A DNA stretch of 64,000 nt from Ketobacter sp. MCCC 1A13808. Lineage in GTDB: Bacteria; Pseudomonadota; Gammaproteobacteria; Pseudomonadales; Ketobacteraceae. Shown piece after piece: positions 26,773 to 34,975 of the stretch; within the stretch, counting starts at the first letter, position 1, and each line of letters starts with the position of its first letter. Where the stretch lies: NCBI RefSeq assembly GCF_009746715.1, contig NZ_VRKW01000009.1:112235-176234 (forward strand). The letters are read 5' to 3'. Below the pieces are notes generated by a model, which was given only the letters and a program-made list of their open reading frames with translations, was not told the origin of the DNA and ran no database searches. Position numbers and translations under genes: made by a program.

Positions 26773-27111
26773 CGGCGCATTTTACCGATTTCAAGGGACA
26801 AGTACCAAAGCAAATCAAAAGACTGCCGCATCTAGACCGTTTTTTTATAAAAGACCGAAAGACTGGCAAAAATCAGCCAAAATACGGCCAATATGTGAAA
26901 AATGTCGCTAGAAAGTTTCACGTTCTGTAATTTTACGTATATATTTTTGCTAACCAAAGTGAGAAGGTGCGCCTTTCGAACCGGATTAACGATAACAAAA
27001 AAAACATCCCAATAGCTGTCTTCTTCGTTTTGTTATCCCTCCCTATTCGACTTCCGCACAGTTTGGTCTTCCATACAAATAACAATTATTGATGAATGGA
27101 GTTCGACTCTG
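26773..27111. other. Intergenic region between uvrD and DUF1302 gene
   Basis: A 339-bp AT-rich gap between divergent genes. The part around 26920-26960 is very AT-rich (TTTTACGTATATATTTTT) and is a plausible promoter zone for either side, but I cannot assign -35/-10 boxes with confidence. No open frame or strong inverted repeat seen. Confidence 0.45.
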
Positions 27112-29076
27112 ATGGCAAATCAAAATTATTTTAAGCTCACTGCATTAGCGGGGGCAATCGCTGCCGCCGGTGCAGTGGTACCCGCCCAAGCATTCAATTA
27201 CGAAAGCGGCGATTTTTCGATGCAGGTGGATACTACGGTATCTGTTGGGGCTTCGTGGCGAGCAGATGACAGGGATTATCGTGGTGTCGGACAGGTCAAT
27301 GCATTGGCGAACTCTCCGGGCTTCACCCCGCAGCAGTTACTGGACATGGGCATGGTTCACCTGCACGGCACCAGCTCGCAGGACAACAGCAACCTGCTCT
27401 GGAAAAAAGGCTCTACTTTTTCCGAACTCGCCAAAATTGTTATGGATGTGGAGCTGAACTACAAAAACTACGGTGCTTTTGTTCGCGGTAAAGCGTTCTA
27501 TGACAATCGCATTGTGAATGGCGATGGCGTAACGGACTTACCGGTGTACTACCGTCAGAATGCCAACGGTCAAAATCTTGATCCCAACCAAAGCGACGGC
27601 CGCAGCGCAGACATTCTGGATGCCTTCATCTGGGGTGACTGGTGGTTAGGAGACCACCCTTTAAACGTTCGTGTGGGTAAACAGGTCATCAGCTGGGGCG
27701 AAGGTTTATTTTTCCCTAACGGTATTAACTCCGTTAACCCGGTCGACGTACAAGCCTTGTTGGCACCCGGCTCAGAAGTAAAAGATGCACTGATTCCACT
27801 GAATGCGCTGTACGCCTCCCTCGGTGTCACCGAAAACCTGACCGTGGAAGCCTTTTATTTGCTTGAGTGGAGAGAAACCAAATTACCGCCTTGCGGCACC
27901 TATTTCTCTACGACGGATCTGGCAGGCGGAAACTGCTACGGTGGATTCATGCCCAGCGGTAACGAATTCGGAGCGCCCGGTGCAGCCGCTACCACTCTGC
28001 CCCGCAGCCAGGATATGGAACCTGACGACCAAGGCCAATTCGGCTTGGCGGCCCGCTATTTCGTGGATTCAATCGAAACCGAGTTCGCCGCCTATTACAT
28101 GAACTATCACTCTCGTCTGCCTATCGTGGCCGGCCATCTGCCCAGACCTGAGCTATTCAACCCTGGTTTTGCCGGTCTGGATTTGTCCACCGTGCGCGGG
28201 ATTTTGACTGGCGGTTCTCCTGCCACCCAAACCAATACAGCGGCGTTGTTCCCGACTGCGGATATGGCCATATATTATCCTGAAGACATCCAGCTCTTCG
28301 GCGTCAGTTTTAACACCAGTGTCGATTTCGGTTTACCTGGTGGTGCCACCGCATTTTCCGGTGAAATCAGCATGCGGAAGGATCAACCCTTCCAGCTTGA
28401 AGATGGCGATACGCTCGGCGGCTTGCTGGGCTTGCCTTCATTGAGCTGTAAGGAGTCACCCGTTCCTTACGATTGCTATGCCAAATACGAGCCGGGCGAG
28501 TTTGCTCCTTCGCTTGTAGCCCTGGATTACTACCAGGCTGAAGTGGCTTTCATCCACTTTTTCGACCGCATTCTCGGTGCAGCACGCTGGACAGCTATTT
28601 TGGACATAGCCGGCTCCTATACTGACATGCCGAACCAAGACGAAGCGCTCCTGAGCAGCAGCTACAACGCGACCCTGAATCATCCATACGTACCCACTGT
28701 AAGCACTTCGACAGGTGTGCCTTACCCACTATTCCTGAACGGAAGTGACTCCCTGTCAACCGAATTTGAAGACCAGTATTATCCAACCAGCGGTGCCTGG
28801 GGATACAAAATGCGGTTCACCGGTGATTACAACAATGTCTTTGCGGGTATCAACCTGAGACCGACCATCAGCTTTTCTCACGATGTGTACGGTACAACCC
28901 CTGGCCCGGTCACCAACTTCCTCGAAAACAGAAAAGCGCTGGGCCTCTCATTAGAAGGTGTTTATCAAAACACTTACACTGTGGAAGTCTCCTATACCGA
29001 TTTCTATGGCGCAGAACCATACAACCAATTAGCTGACCGGGATTACTATTCCATCAGCGCATCAGCCTCGTTCTAA
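27112..29076 (+). CDS. DUF1302 family outer-membrane protein
   Basis: Large exported protein (654 aa) with a signal peptide cleaved after VVPAQA (about residue 27). The mature part starts FNYESGDFSMQVDTTVSVGASWR and includes RVGKQVISWGEGLFFPNGIN, the signature of DUF1302. The alternating hydrophobic pattern and a C-terminus ending in Phe (YSISASASF) indicate an outer-membrane beta-barrel. DUF1302 genes in pseudomonads sit next to DUF1329 and often MmpL-type pump genes; here only the DUF1329 partner follows. The cargo is unknown. Confidence 0.88.
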   Translation: MANQNYFKLTALAGAIAAAGAVVPAQAFNYESGDFSMQVDTTVSVGASWRADDRDYRGVGQVNALANSPGFTPQQLLDMGMVHLHGTSSQDNSNLLWKKGSTFSELAKIVMDVELNYKNYGAFVRGKAFYDNRIVNGDGVTDLPVYYRQNANGQNLDPNQSDGRSADILDAFIWGDWWLGDHPLNVRVGKQVISWGEGLFFPNGINSVNPVDVQALLAPGSEVKDALIPLNALYASLGVTENLTVEAFYLLEWRETKLPPCGTYFSTTDLAGGNCYGGFMPSGNEFGAPGAAATTLPRSQDMEPDDQGQFGLAARYFVDSIETEFAAYYMNYHSRLPIVAGHLPRPELFNPGFAGLDLSTVRGILTGGSPATQTNTAALFPTADMAIYYPEDIQLFGVSFNTSVDFGLPGGATAFSGEISMRKDQPFQLEDGDTLGGLLGLPSLSCKESPVPYDCYAKYEPGEFAPSLVALDYYQAEVAFIHFFDRILGAARWTAILDIAGSYTDMPNQDEALLSSSYNATLNHPYVPTVSTSTGVPYPLFLNGSDSLSTEFEDQYYPTSGAWGYKMRFTGDYNNVFAGINLRPTISFSHDVYGTTPGPVTNFLENRKALGLSLEGVYQNTYTVEVSYTDFYGAEPYNQLADRDYYSISASASF

Positions 29077-29104
29077 GTTGTGGGGAAATAATAAGGATAT
29101 GAAT

Positions 29105-30481
29105 ATGAAACCTTCATTTAAATTGAAAGTCTTGGCCAGTACTCTGTTGGCCTCTTCTATCGCGGCGGCTCCGGCCTTTGCAAAAGTAGACCAAGCCCAG
29201 GCAGACAAGCTCGGCGGTAGCGAGTTAACCATCAGCGGCGCAGAAGTAGCAGGCAATGCAGACGGCACCATCCCGGCTTGGGATGGTGGCATGAAAAGCA
29301 AACCCGCTTGCTACAAAGGCGGTGATTTTTTATGCAACCCTTACGCCGATGACAAGCCGCTGTTCACGATCACTGCCCAGAACGTAGATAAATACAAGGA
29401 TAAATTGACCCCTGGCCAAGCTGCCATGTTCAAAAAATATCCTGATACCTATCGCATGCCGGTATACCAGTCTCGCCGTCCATATAATGCGCCAGAGCGC
29501 ATTGCCAAGCTGACTAAAGCGAACGCACTAAAAACGGAAACTGTTGGCAACACCGGAATGAAAAACCTGGAACTCCAAGGCTATCCGTTCCCCATACCAC
29601 AGAATGGCCTGGAAGTAGTCTGGAACCACATCGGGCGCTATCGCGGTGACTCGCTGGAGCGAACCATCGGCCAGGTGACACCCCAGGTTAACGGCAACTA
29701 CAGTATGGTTATGTTCAACGACCAGCTCGGTGTCCTGACTCAGTTGAAAGACTATAAGCCCGGCGAAGACGACAACGTCATGTTTTACTTCAAACAACAG
29801 GTAACCGCGCCATCTCGGCTGGCCGGTAACGTTCTGCTGGTTCACGAAACAATCGATCAGGTTAACGAACCCCGTCGCGCCTGGATTTACAATGCCGGCC
29901 AACGTCGTGTACGTCGCGCTCCCCAGGTGTCTTATGACGGACCGGGTACCGCTGCGGACGGCCTGCGTACATCCGATAACTTCGATATGTTCAACGGTGC
30001 ACCGGATCGTTACGAGTGGACTCTGAAAGGCAAGAAAGAGATCTATATCCCCTATAACTCTTACAAGTTGGATGAAAAAGGCCTGCCTTACGACGAGATG
30101 ATCAAGCCCGGCCACATCAACCAGGATCTTGCCCGTTACGAATTGCACCGGGTTTGGGAAGTGGAAGGCAATCTGCGTAAAGGCACTCGCCATATTTACG
30201 CCAAACGCACCATGTTCCTGGATGAAGACAGCTGGCTGGCATCGGTAATCGATCATTACGATGGTCGCGGCAACCTTTGGCGTATCGCGGAATCGCATCA
30301 GCTCTTTTCATATAATGCGGGTGTGCAAGCCTATGCGCTGGAAGTGTTGTATGACTTGAACGCCGGTCGTTATTTGGCTCTGGGCTTCGAAAACAACGAA
30401 TCCAAAGGCTCCAACTACGATGTTCGCTTCTCGAAAACGGAATTCCAGCCGGCAGCATTGCGCCGGGCGGGTGTTCGTTAA
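29105..30481 (+). CDS. DUF1329 family exported protein
   Basis: Periplasmic protein (458 aa) of the DUF1329 family, related in fold to LolA/LolB-type lipoprotein carriers. The signal peptide ends at AAPAFA (about residue 25). Family features include GNADGTIPAWDGGM near the mature start and the NYNSYKLDEK-like segment YIPYNSYKLDEKG, followed by RYELHRVWEVEGNLRKGTRH. I chose ATG 29105 because AAGGA lies about 8 nt before it; an ATG at 29099 is too close to that site. It lies 28 bp after the DUF1302 gene and a terminator follows, so the two form a discrete unit, probably for envelope lipid handling. Confidence 0.88.
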   Translation: MKPSFKLKVLASTLLASSIAAAPAFAKVDQAQADKLGGSELTISGAEVAGNADGTIPAWDGGMKSKPACYKGGDFLCNPYADDKPLFTITAQNVDKYKDKLTPGQAAMFKKYPDTYRMPVYQSRRPYNAPERIAKLTKANALKTETVGNTGMKNLELQGYPFPIPQNGLEVVWNHIGRYRGDSLERTIGQVTPQVNGNYSMVMFNDQLGVLTQLKDYKPGEDDNVMFYFKQQVTAPSRLAGNVLLVHETIDQVNEPRRAWIYNAGQRRVRRAPQVSYDGPGTAADGLRTSDNFDMFNGAPDRYEWTLKGKKEIYIPYNSYKLDEKGLPYDEMIKPGHINQDLARYELHRVWEVEGNLRKGTRHIYAKRTMFLDEDSWLASVIDHYDGRGNLWRIAESHQLFSYNAGVQAYALEVLYDLNAGRYLALGFENNESKGSNYDVRFSKTEFQPAALRRAGVR

Positions 30482-30504
30482 CGCGGGTGAATTTACCAAC
30501 CTAA

Positions 30505-30528
30505 GGGGCGCTTTTAGCGCCCCTTTTT
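30505..30528 (+). terminator. Rho-independent terminator after DUF1302-DUF1329
   Basis: GGGGCGCT and AGCGCCCC form a perfect 8-bp GC-rich stem with a TTT loop, followed at once by five T. Ends the DUF1302-DUF1329 unit. Confidence 0.92.
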
Positions 30529-30821
30529 CGTGCCTGTAAATTGCGCAACCTTTTAACGCCAAATTGATTGCTTATCATACAAACCTAAACAGTCACTCCA
30601 CAGTATGTAACAGGGGCCTATGGCACTATACTGATTGACCTCTTCAGAGGCTGCTTGCACTAAAATGGGTTGCGTCATATCCTTCAAACATTAGGCAGTT
30701 GGCAACTTGGCTCGATTTACAGACAAAAAAGCACCAGATATACCCTTTGTTCAAACTCAACTGAAGATGCACGCAAGCGGTTTCGAACAGACAATAACTA
30801 TAATTAAAGCATCGATGAATA
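30529..30821. other. Intergenic region upstream of the coiled-coil/hydrolase-fold gene
   Basis: About 290 bp between a terminator and the next start. It should contain the promoter of the 30822 gene, but no convincing consensus boxes, repeats or small genes were found. Confidence 0.45.
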
Positions 30822-32408
30822 ATGGCTAGCGTGAAAACATTCGATTACATTCAAAGACCCAGACGGCTGAATCTGATCACCATCAGGTTGTTGCTGATTC
30901 TGTTGGCAGGGTTGTATTGCCTGCCGGGAATAGCCGCAACACAAGCGCAAATCAATTCCAGCTCCGCCAAAGTCAAGAAACTTAACTCTAGCCTTGCCAG
31001 CACCCGTTCCAGTATCAGCTCCCTCGAGAAATCCATGTGGAGTATTGATCAACAGATTCTGGATCTACGCAAAGTAGTCCGGATAGAGCGCACCACTAAC
31101 CGCAGACGCTTTCATGAAGCAAAGCGCGATTTCAAACGCCAGACCTTTGAAATTGAGCGCATTGAAAAAGACATTTCCTTAGTGGATTTTGATATTGAAA
31201 TCGTACAGCGGGACATGAACCGTGAGCAGCAACGCTTTGATGCGATGAATGTCTTCAAACAGCGCCTGGCAGAAAACGATCATCTGCAGCGCCAGAAAGA
31301 ATATAACACCCAGATTACCCACCTGAAGAACAAAAAAAAGCCGCTTTTAGGCGAGCTGCAAAACGCCCAGGATATGCTGCAAAAATTGCAATCCGAACTG
31401 GACACACAAAAGGATGAAGTGAGCGATCAAGCCCTGGACGCCGACCCCCGGATCGCCGCATTGAATCAGAAGCGCAACACCACTGCCAACCGCCTTACCA
31501 GTTTGCGTACTACTCAGAAGTCGCAGCAACGTGCCCATGCAGCGGAAACCCGACGCTTTAATAAATTAGTCGCAGAGTTCAAGCAACAGCAGCCCACCAA
31601 TTCAGTAGCGGCAGCCACTAAACCCAGCGAGTCTTCGAACGACAGCAAAGCTGCACCATCGTCGTCCCCTGCCATCCAACTGGATATCAATCCCGGCGAA
31701 TACACTTCCTATGTTTTTGTCATTTCCGGTGATCAGGAACCCGATATCGAAAGCACCCTGCACCTGAAAAGTTGGGTGGAATCCTATGGCGCCAAATACA
31801 TTGAAGCCAACTGGAACGGCTTCGGAAACGGACAGGGGCCCCTGAATAACCTGGGTTTTCAGGAGGCGTTCAGAGAATACATCCGCCAAATCCCGAAGCA
31901 AGCGAAACTCATCTTGATAGGGCACGGCCTCGGTGGTGGTACCGCTATAGACGCAGCGACCAGAATTGCCTATTCGGAAAAGCGCACTGTCGATTTTCTG
32001 GCGGCGCTCGACCCTATAGGCAATGGAGGATTACGAGCCAACATCGTCTATGACACCAAAGGTAGTTGTGTTAAACCCGCCGAGGGTGAGGTCACCACTA
32101 ACGCTGAATACGTGGCCTGCATCCGAACAGCCAGCAAACGCAAGATCACGCCGAATATAAAGTACTTTTATAACCGCTGGCAAAAAGACGCTCAGGGTCC
32201 ATTTGACTTTCAACGCCAGATCACCAGTCTGAATGCAGCCGGCGATAAAGTGTCTGTACCAACGGCATCAGGCCGGTTCACTATTGAAAACGGCACCCTG
32301 GCAGACCAGCGCCGCTTATTTTTCTCCGGCAACCAAAATGCACACGCCGTGCTGCTTGCCGAAGAAGCCAAAGTTTTACCCAAACTGTTAGTTCAGCATT
32401 TACGTTAG
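30822..32408 (+). CDS. Exported coiled-coil protein with nucleophile-less alpha/beta-hydrolase domain
   Basis: A 528-residue protein, not recognised as a named family. An N-terminal TM/signal segment (about 21-39) is followed by a long coiled coil (about 40-255), a Ser/Pro/Lys linker, then an alpha/beta-hydrolase-like domain from YTSYVFVISGD to the end. The nucleophile elbow reads LIGHGLGGGTA: the serine expected after GH is glycine (codon GGC). The strand after it (LAALDPIG) and a late His (NQNAHAVLL) look lipase-like. As written it cannot be a serine hydrolase, so a binding or structural role is likely. The next gene lies 17 bp downstream. Confidence 0.72.
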   Translation: MASVKTFDYIQRPRRLNLITIRLLLILLAGLYCLPGIAATQAQINSSSAKVKKLNSSLASTRSSISSLEKSMWSIDQQILDLRKVVRIERTTNRRRFHEAKRDFKRQTFEIERIEKDISLVDFDIEIVQRDMNREQQRFDAMNVFKQRLAENDHLQRQKEYNTQITHLKNKKKPLLGELQNAQDMLQKLQSELDTQKDEVSDQALDADPRIAALNQKRNTTANRLTSLRTTQKSQQRAHAAETRRFNKLVAEFKQQQPTNSVAAATKPSESSNDSKAAPSSSPAIQLDINPGEYTSYVFVISGDQEPDIESTLHLKSWVESYGAKYIEANWNGFGNGQGPLNNLGFQEAFREYIRQIPKQAKLILIGHGLGGGTAIDAATRIAYSEKRTVDFLAALDPIGNGGLRANIVYDTKGSCVKPAEGEVTTNAEYVACIRTASKRKITPNIKYFYNRWQKDAQGPFDFQRQITSLNAAGDKVSVPTASGRFTIENGTLADQRRLFFSGNQNAHAVLLAEEAKVLPKLLVQHLR

Positions 32409-32425
32409 GTTAGGGAGATGTCGCT

Positions 32426-32935
32426 ATGAAAAAAACAATAATCGGCCTTGGACTCATCACCACCTTGAGCGCGGTAAATCCGGCTTTGGCAGACAGCACC
32501 ATTGTCAAGGTACCGCGAGAAAACGGCGCAGTGCATCAGGAATTTAAAAACCTGCTTAATGATACAATCAGCAAATTCCGGTCGGGAGTGGGCCGCGTTG
32601 AATTGATCGGCAAGGCGCCTAACAATAAAGCCTGCGAAGCCAATTTTTACACCAATGGCGACACTACCTTCGTCACCATGAATGTGGACAGTGCCGATTT
32701 TTACAATGAGTTTTATATCGATCATCCACACCAGTCATTTAAAAAGGTGCTATTTCAGAACTTGATCATGAAAGATGATAACGTCGAACTGAAAGTGGTT
32801 GAGAGGGACTCCAGCTATTCAATCGTCACTGACGGTTCAAACCTACAGCTGACCAGCAAAGACCGCAATGCAGAGAGCCCCACTTGCCAATTCTCTCTTG
32901 CAAAAGCGCACCTTTTTGAAGGAGAGACCGAGTAA
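32426..32935 (+). CDS. Small exported protein of unknown function
   Basis: A 169-residue protein with a signal peptide (MKKTIIGLGLITTLSAVNPALA, residues 1-22, cut after ALA). The mature part has two Cys (in NKACEANFYTN and ESPTCQFSLA) that could form a disulfide in the periplasm. Codon use and an AGGGAG ribosome site 8-9 nt before the ATG support real coding. It directly follows the hydrolase-fold gene, so it is probably co-expressed and may act with it. No family recognised. Confidence 0.65.
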   Translation: MKKTIIGLGLITTLSAVNPALADSTIVKVPRENGAVHQEFKNLLNDTISKFRSGVGRVELIGKAPNNKACEANFYTNGDTTFVTMNVDSADFYNEFYIDHPHQSFKKVLFQNLIMKDDNVELKVVERDSSYSIVTDGSNLQLTSKDRNAESPTCQFSLAKAHLFEGETE

Positions 32936-32959
32936 ACTACCTGCCAGCGTCTGCCAGCC

Positions 32960-33484
32960 TTATTTGAGGTCCGCAGCGTCTCCGACAAAATAGTAAGTCT
33001 TCCATTCTGTTGCAAACAGCGTGGGAGAAGAGGCGGCCACGATGGTGACAACCGTATTGCGTCCGCTCACACTGTATTCTGCTTTCGTGCCTTCCCCTTG
33101 ATCCCGCTCGCCCTGCTTCAGGCTCCAGCTTTCGCCGAGACATTGCTGAGTCACCTCTTTAGCCTGATCAAAATGCTCCATTGCCACCGCTTTATTGGGT
33201 TCCGTCAGCGAACAGACATAGCTAAATTTGCCATTGCCCCACCCCCATACCTGGCAGCTATCGCCCACCAGGTGATAACGGGCTTTCCAAACGTCCATAT
33301 ATTTTGAGGTGGTTTGAGCGGTGCGCAGATTAGGAAACCCCTTGGGGTGCCCGGCTACCAGGGCATCGATTTTTTCACAGGTGCTAAGTGCCGAGACCTG
33401 TTTATCAAGTTCGGTTTGCTGCACGGTAGAACACGCTTGTAACACTACCAATGATGCCAGTACAGTTGAAAATTTGCCGTTCAT
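32960..33484 (-). CDS. Small putative lipoprotein
   Basis: A 174-residue protein starting MNGKFSTVLASLVVLQACST, with lipobox LQAC (Cys at residue 18), so lipidated and membrane-attached. ATG 33484 gives the proper short lipoprotein signal; a longer frame to 33523 would bury it. Further Cys residues (LSTCEKIDAL, DSCQVWGWG, YVCSLTEP, QQCLGESW) suggest disulfides. No family recognised. It follows the 428-residue exported protein gene on the same strand by 35 bp. Confidence 0.65.
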   Translation of the reverse strand: MNGKFSTVLASLVVLQACSTVQQTELDKQVSALSTCEKIDALVAGHPKGFPNLRTAQTTSKYMDVWKARYHLVGDSCQVWGWGNGKFSYVCSLTEPNKAVAMEHFDQAKEVTQQCLGESWSLKQGERDQGEGTKAEYSVSGRNTVVTIVAASSPTLFATEWKTYYFVGDAADLK

Positions 33485-33519
33485 GTTGTGCCGTCCCTGC
33501 CGTTTCGGAAATACCGGGT

Positions 33520-34806
33520 TCACATGGCTCTGATTTCTAATTCGGGTAATGTACGGGCATAGACCGAAAACTTTTCCGGCTCACCTTCACCTTCAAAACC
33601 ATCAGTTAAAAATATACTAACCACAAAACCGAGAAAACCCTTCATTGGAAAACTCTGAACATGGTAGCCAATATTGGGTTGCTGACCGGGAAAATACTCG
33701 GGTGGATCCGCACGATCCAGATCGTCCTCCAGCAATAACCCCATTGGCTCATTAAAGTCCCCCAGATAATCGACGAAGGCCAAGACATCCAGATTGCGCT
33801 TACTATTGACCCAGATCCAATTGGATTCTCCCTCAAAAGGCGTGTCGATCATCAGCTGTTCGTTTTCATCGATTTTGCCATCCACCACGCCCGGCGCTTT
33901 CGGTCCCGTGGCGGTGCGGATAGCCGCCCCCAGTAGTTGGTTCGCATCCAATGACATCGTTAAAGAAGGGTCAACCAGCATTTTCCGCCTAAGCACTGGA
34001 ATAACTCCGCGTACGTCGTACATAACGTATTTGGGATAGTGGTAGATTTGCATGCTCAGCTCTATGATCGACATGCCAAACAGGTACATATTAAAGTCCA
34101 ATTGCGTCGTGGTTCTGATAGGCCCAATGATTTCCCCCGTTGGCAACGCTATCATTTGATCATTATTAAGCTCTGTGTCCGTCATAGGAGTTAAAATCCC
34201 AGTATCGAATCGCAGCTTCATGGAGTCCAGTGGCCGTTCTCCCACATAATTGTTGTATCTGAAATCATCCCACTTAAGATGGTTCTCGTTATTGTAACGG
34301 AGGCTATAAAAGTCAGTCTCGACCAAACCGATCTCAGCGCTGTAGCGGACATATTGTTCGTCGGAGCGCAAGCGCGAGTTGCGCACCAAATAAACAAACC
34401 GCTCTACGCCATCCCGATCGCGGGTAATAATTTCCGCTAACAATTCGCCATCATATTGATCACGCTTGGTTTTTCGTTCTCCGGCATCTTTGAAGAGGAA
34501 TAGCAGCTTGTCGGTGGTGTCCATCAAATTTGCCGTGCCCGCCATCGGTACGTGCCAGCCGTCAAAATACACCGCACCACCCTGGTTATACTCATCAATC
34601 TGGAAGGGAATCGGCTCCATAACGCCGTCCAGCATGGCCGCCAGAGAGAGCTCCTCAATGGGCAAACCCACTAACCAGGGCATGTCTTCACCTTCAACGG
34701 TGATGACCTTGAAGGCGTCAATCTGACGTAATGGGGGAGCCAGTGCAAAGCTAATACTTGGGAGCACAAATCCGACCAGTAGTACCGCGTACTTCACTAG
34801 GTTCAT
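33520..34806 (-). CDS. Exported protein of unknown function
   Basis: A 428-residue protein with a signal peptide ending at SFALA (about residue 23). The mature region opens PPLRQIDAFKVITVEGEDMPWLVGLP and is rich in Asp, Glu and aromatic residues. Segments such as GGAVYFDGWHVP, DTTDKLLFLFKDAG and RDRDGVERFVYLVRN suggest a beta-rich fold. I do not recognise the family. It is the first gene of a minus-strand pair with the small lipoprotein, and converges on the plus-strand pair at 30822-32935; all four products are exported. Confidence 0.62.
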   Translation of the reverse strand: MNLVKYAVLLVGFVLPSISFALAPPLRQIDAFKVITVEGEDMPWLVGLPIEELSLAAMLDGVMEPIPFQIDEYNQGGAVYFDGWHVPMAGTANLMDTTDKLLFLFKDAGERKTKRDQYDGELLAEIITRDRDGVERFVYLVRNSRLRSDEQYVRYSAEIGLVETDFYSLRYNNENHLKWDDFRYNNYVGERPLDSMKLRFDTGILTPMTDTELNNDQMIALPTGEIIGPIRTTTQLDFNMYLFGMSIIELSMQIYHYPKYVMYDVRGVIPVLRRKMLVDPSLTMSLDANQLLGAAIRTATGPKAPGVVDGKIDENEQLMIDTPFEGESNWIWVNSKRNLDVLAFVDYLGDFNEPMGLLLEDDLDRADPPEYFPGQQPNIGYHVQSFPMKGFLGFVVSIFLTDGFEGEGEPEKFSVYARTLPELEIRAM

Positions 34807-34975
34807 AGAGGACGACCTATTTAGTTGTTATTCTTATAACCAGGGACAATATTGTACACCCAGCCGGCCTAAAATTAACCCCTTGTCCGTTTTTTAGCCT
34901 ATCTTTCACCCGAGTGCTACGCTTATCAAAGAACCGACATGAAAGGCACCCCCAGGTCACCCGGGCTACACGCTA

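Noticed and set aside
29528..30298. 256-codon open frame opposite the DUF1329 gene
   Set aside because: Long antisense frames are common in this base composition; the sense frame has a signal peptide and family motifs and the antisense one shows none.
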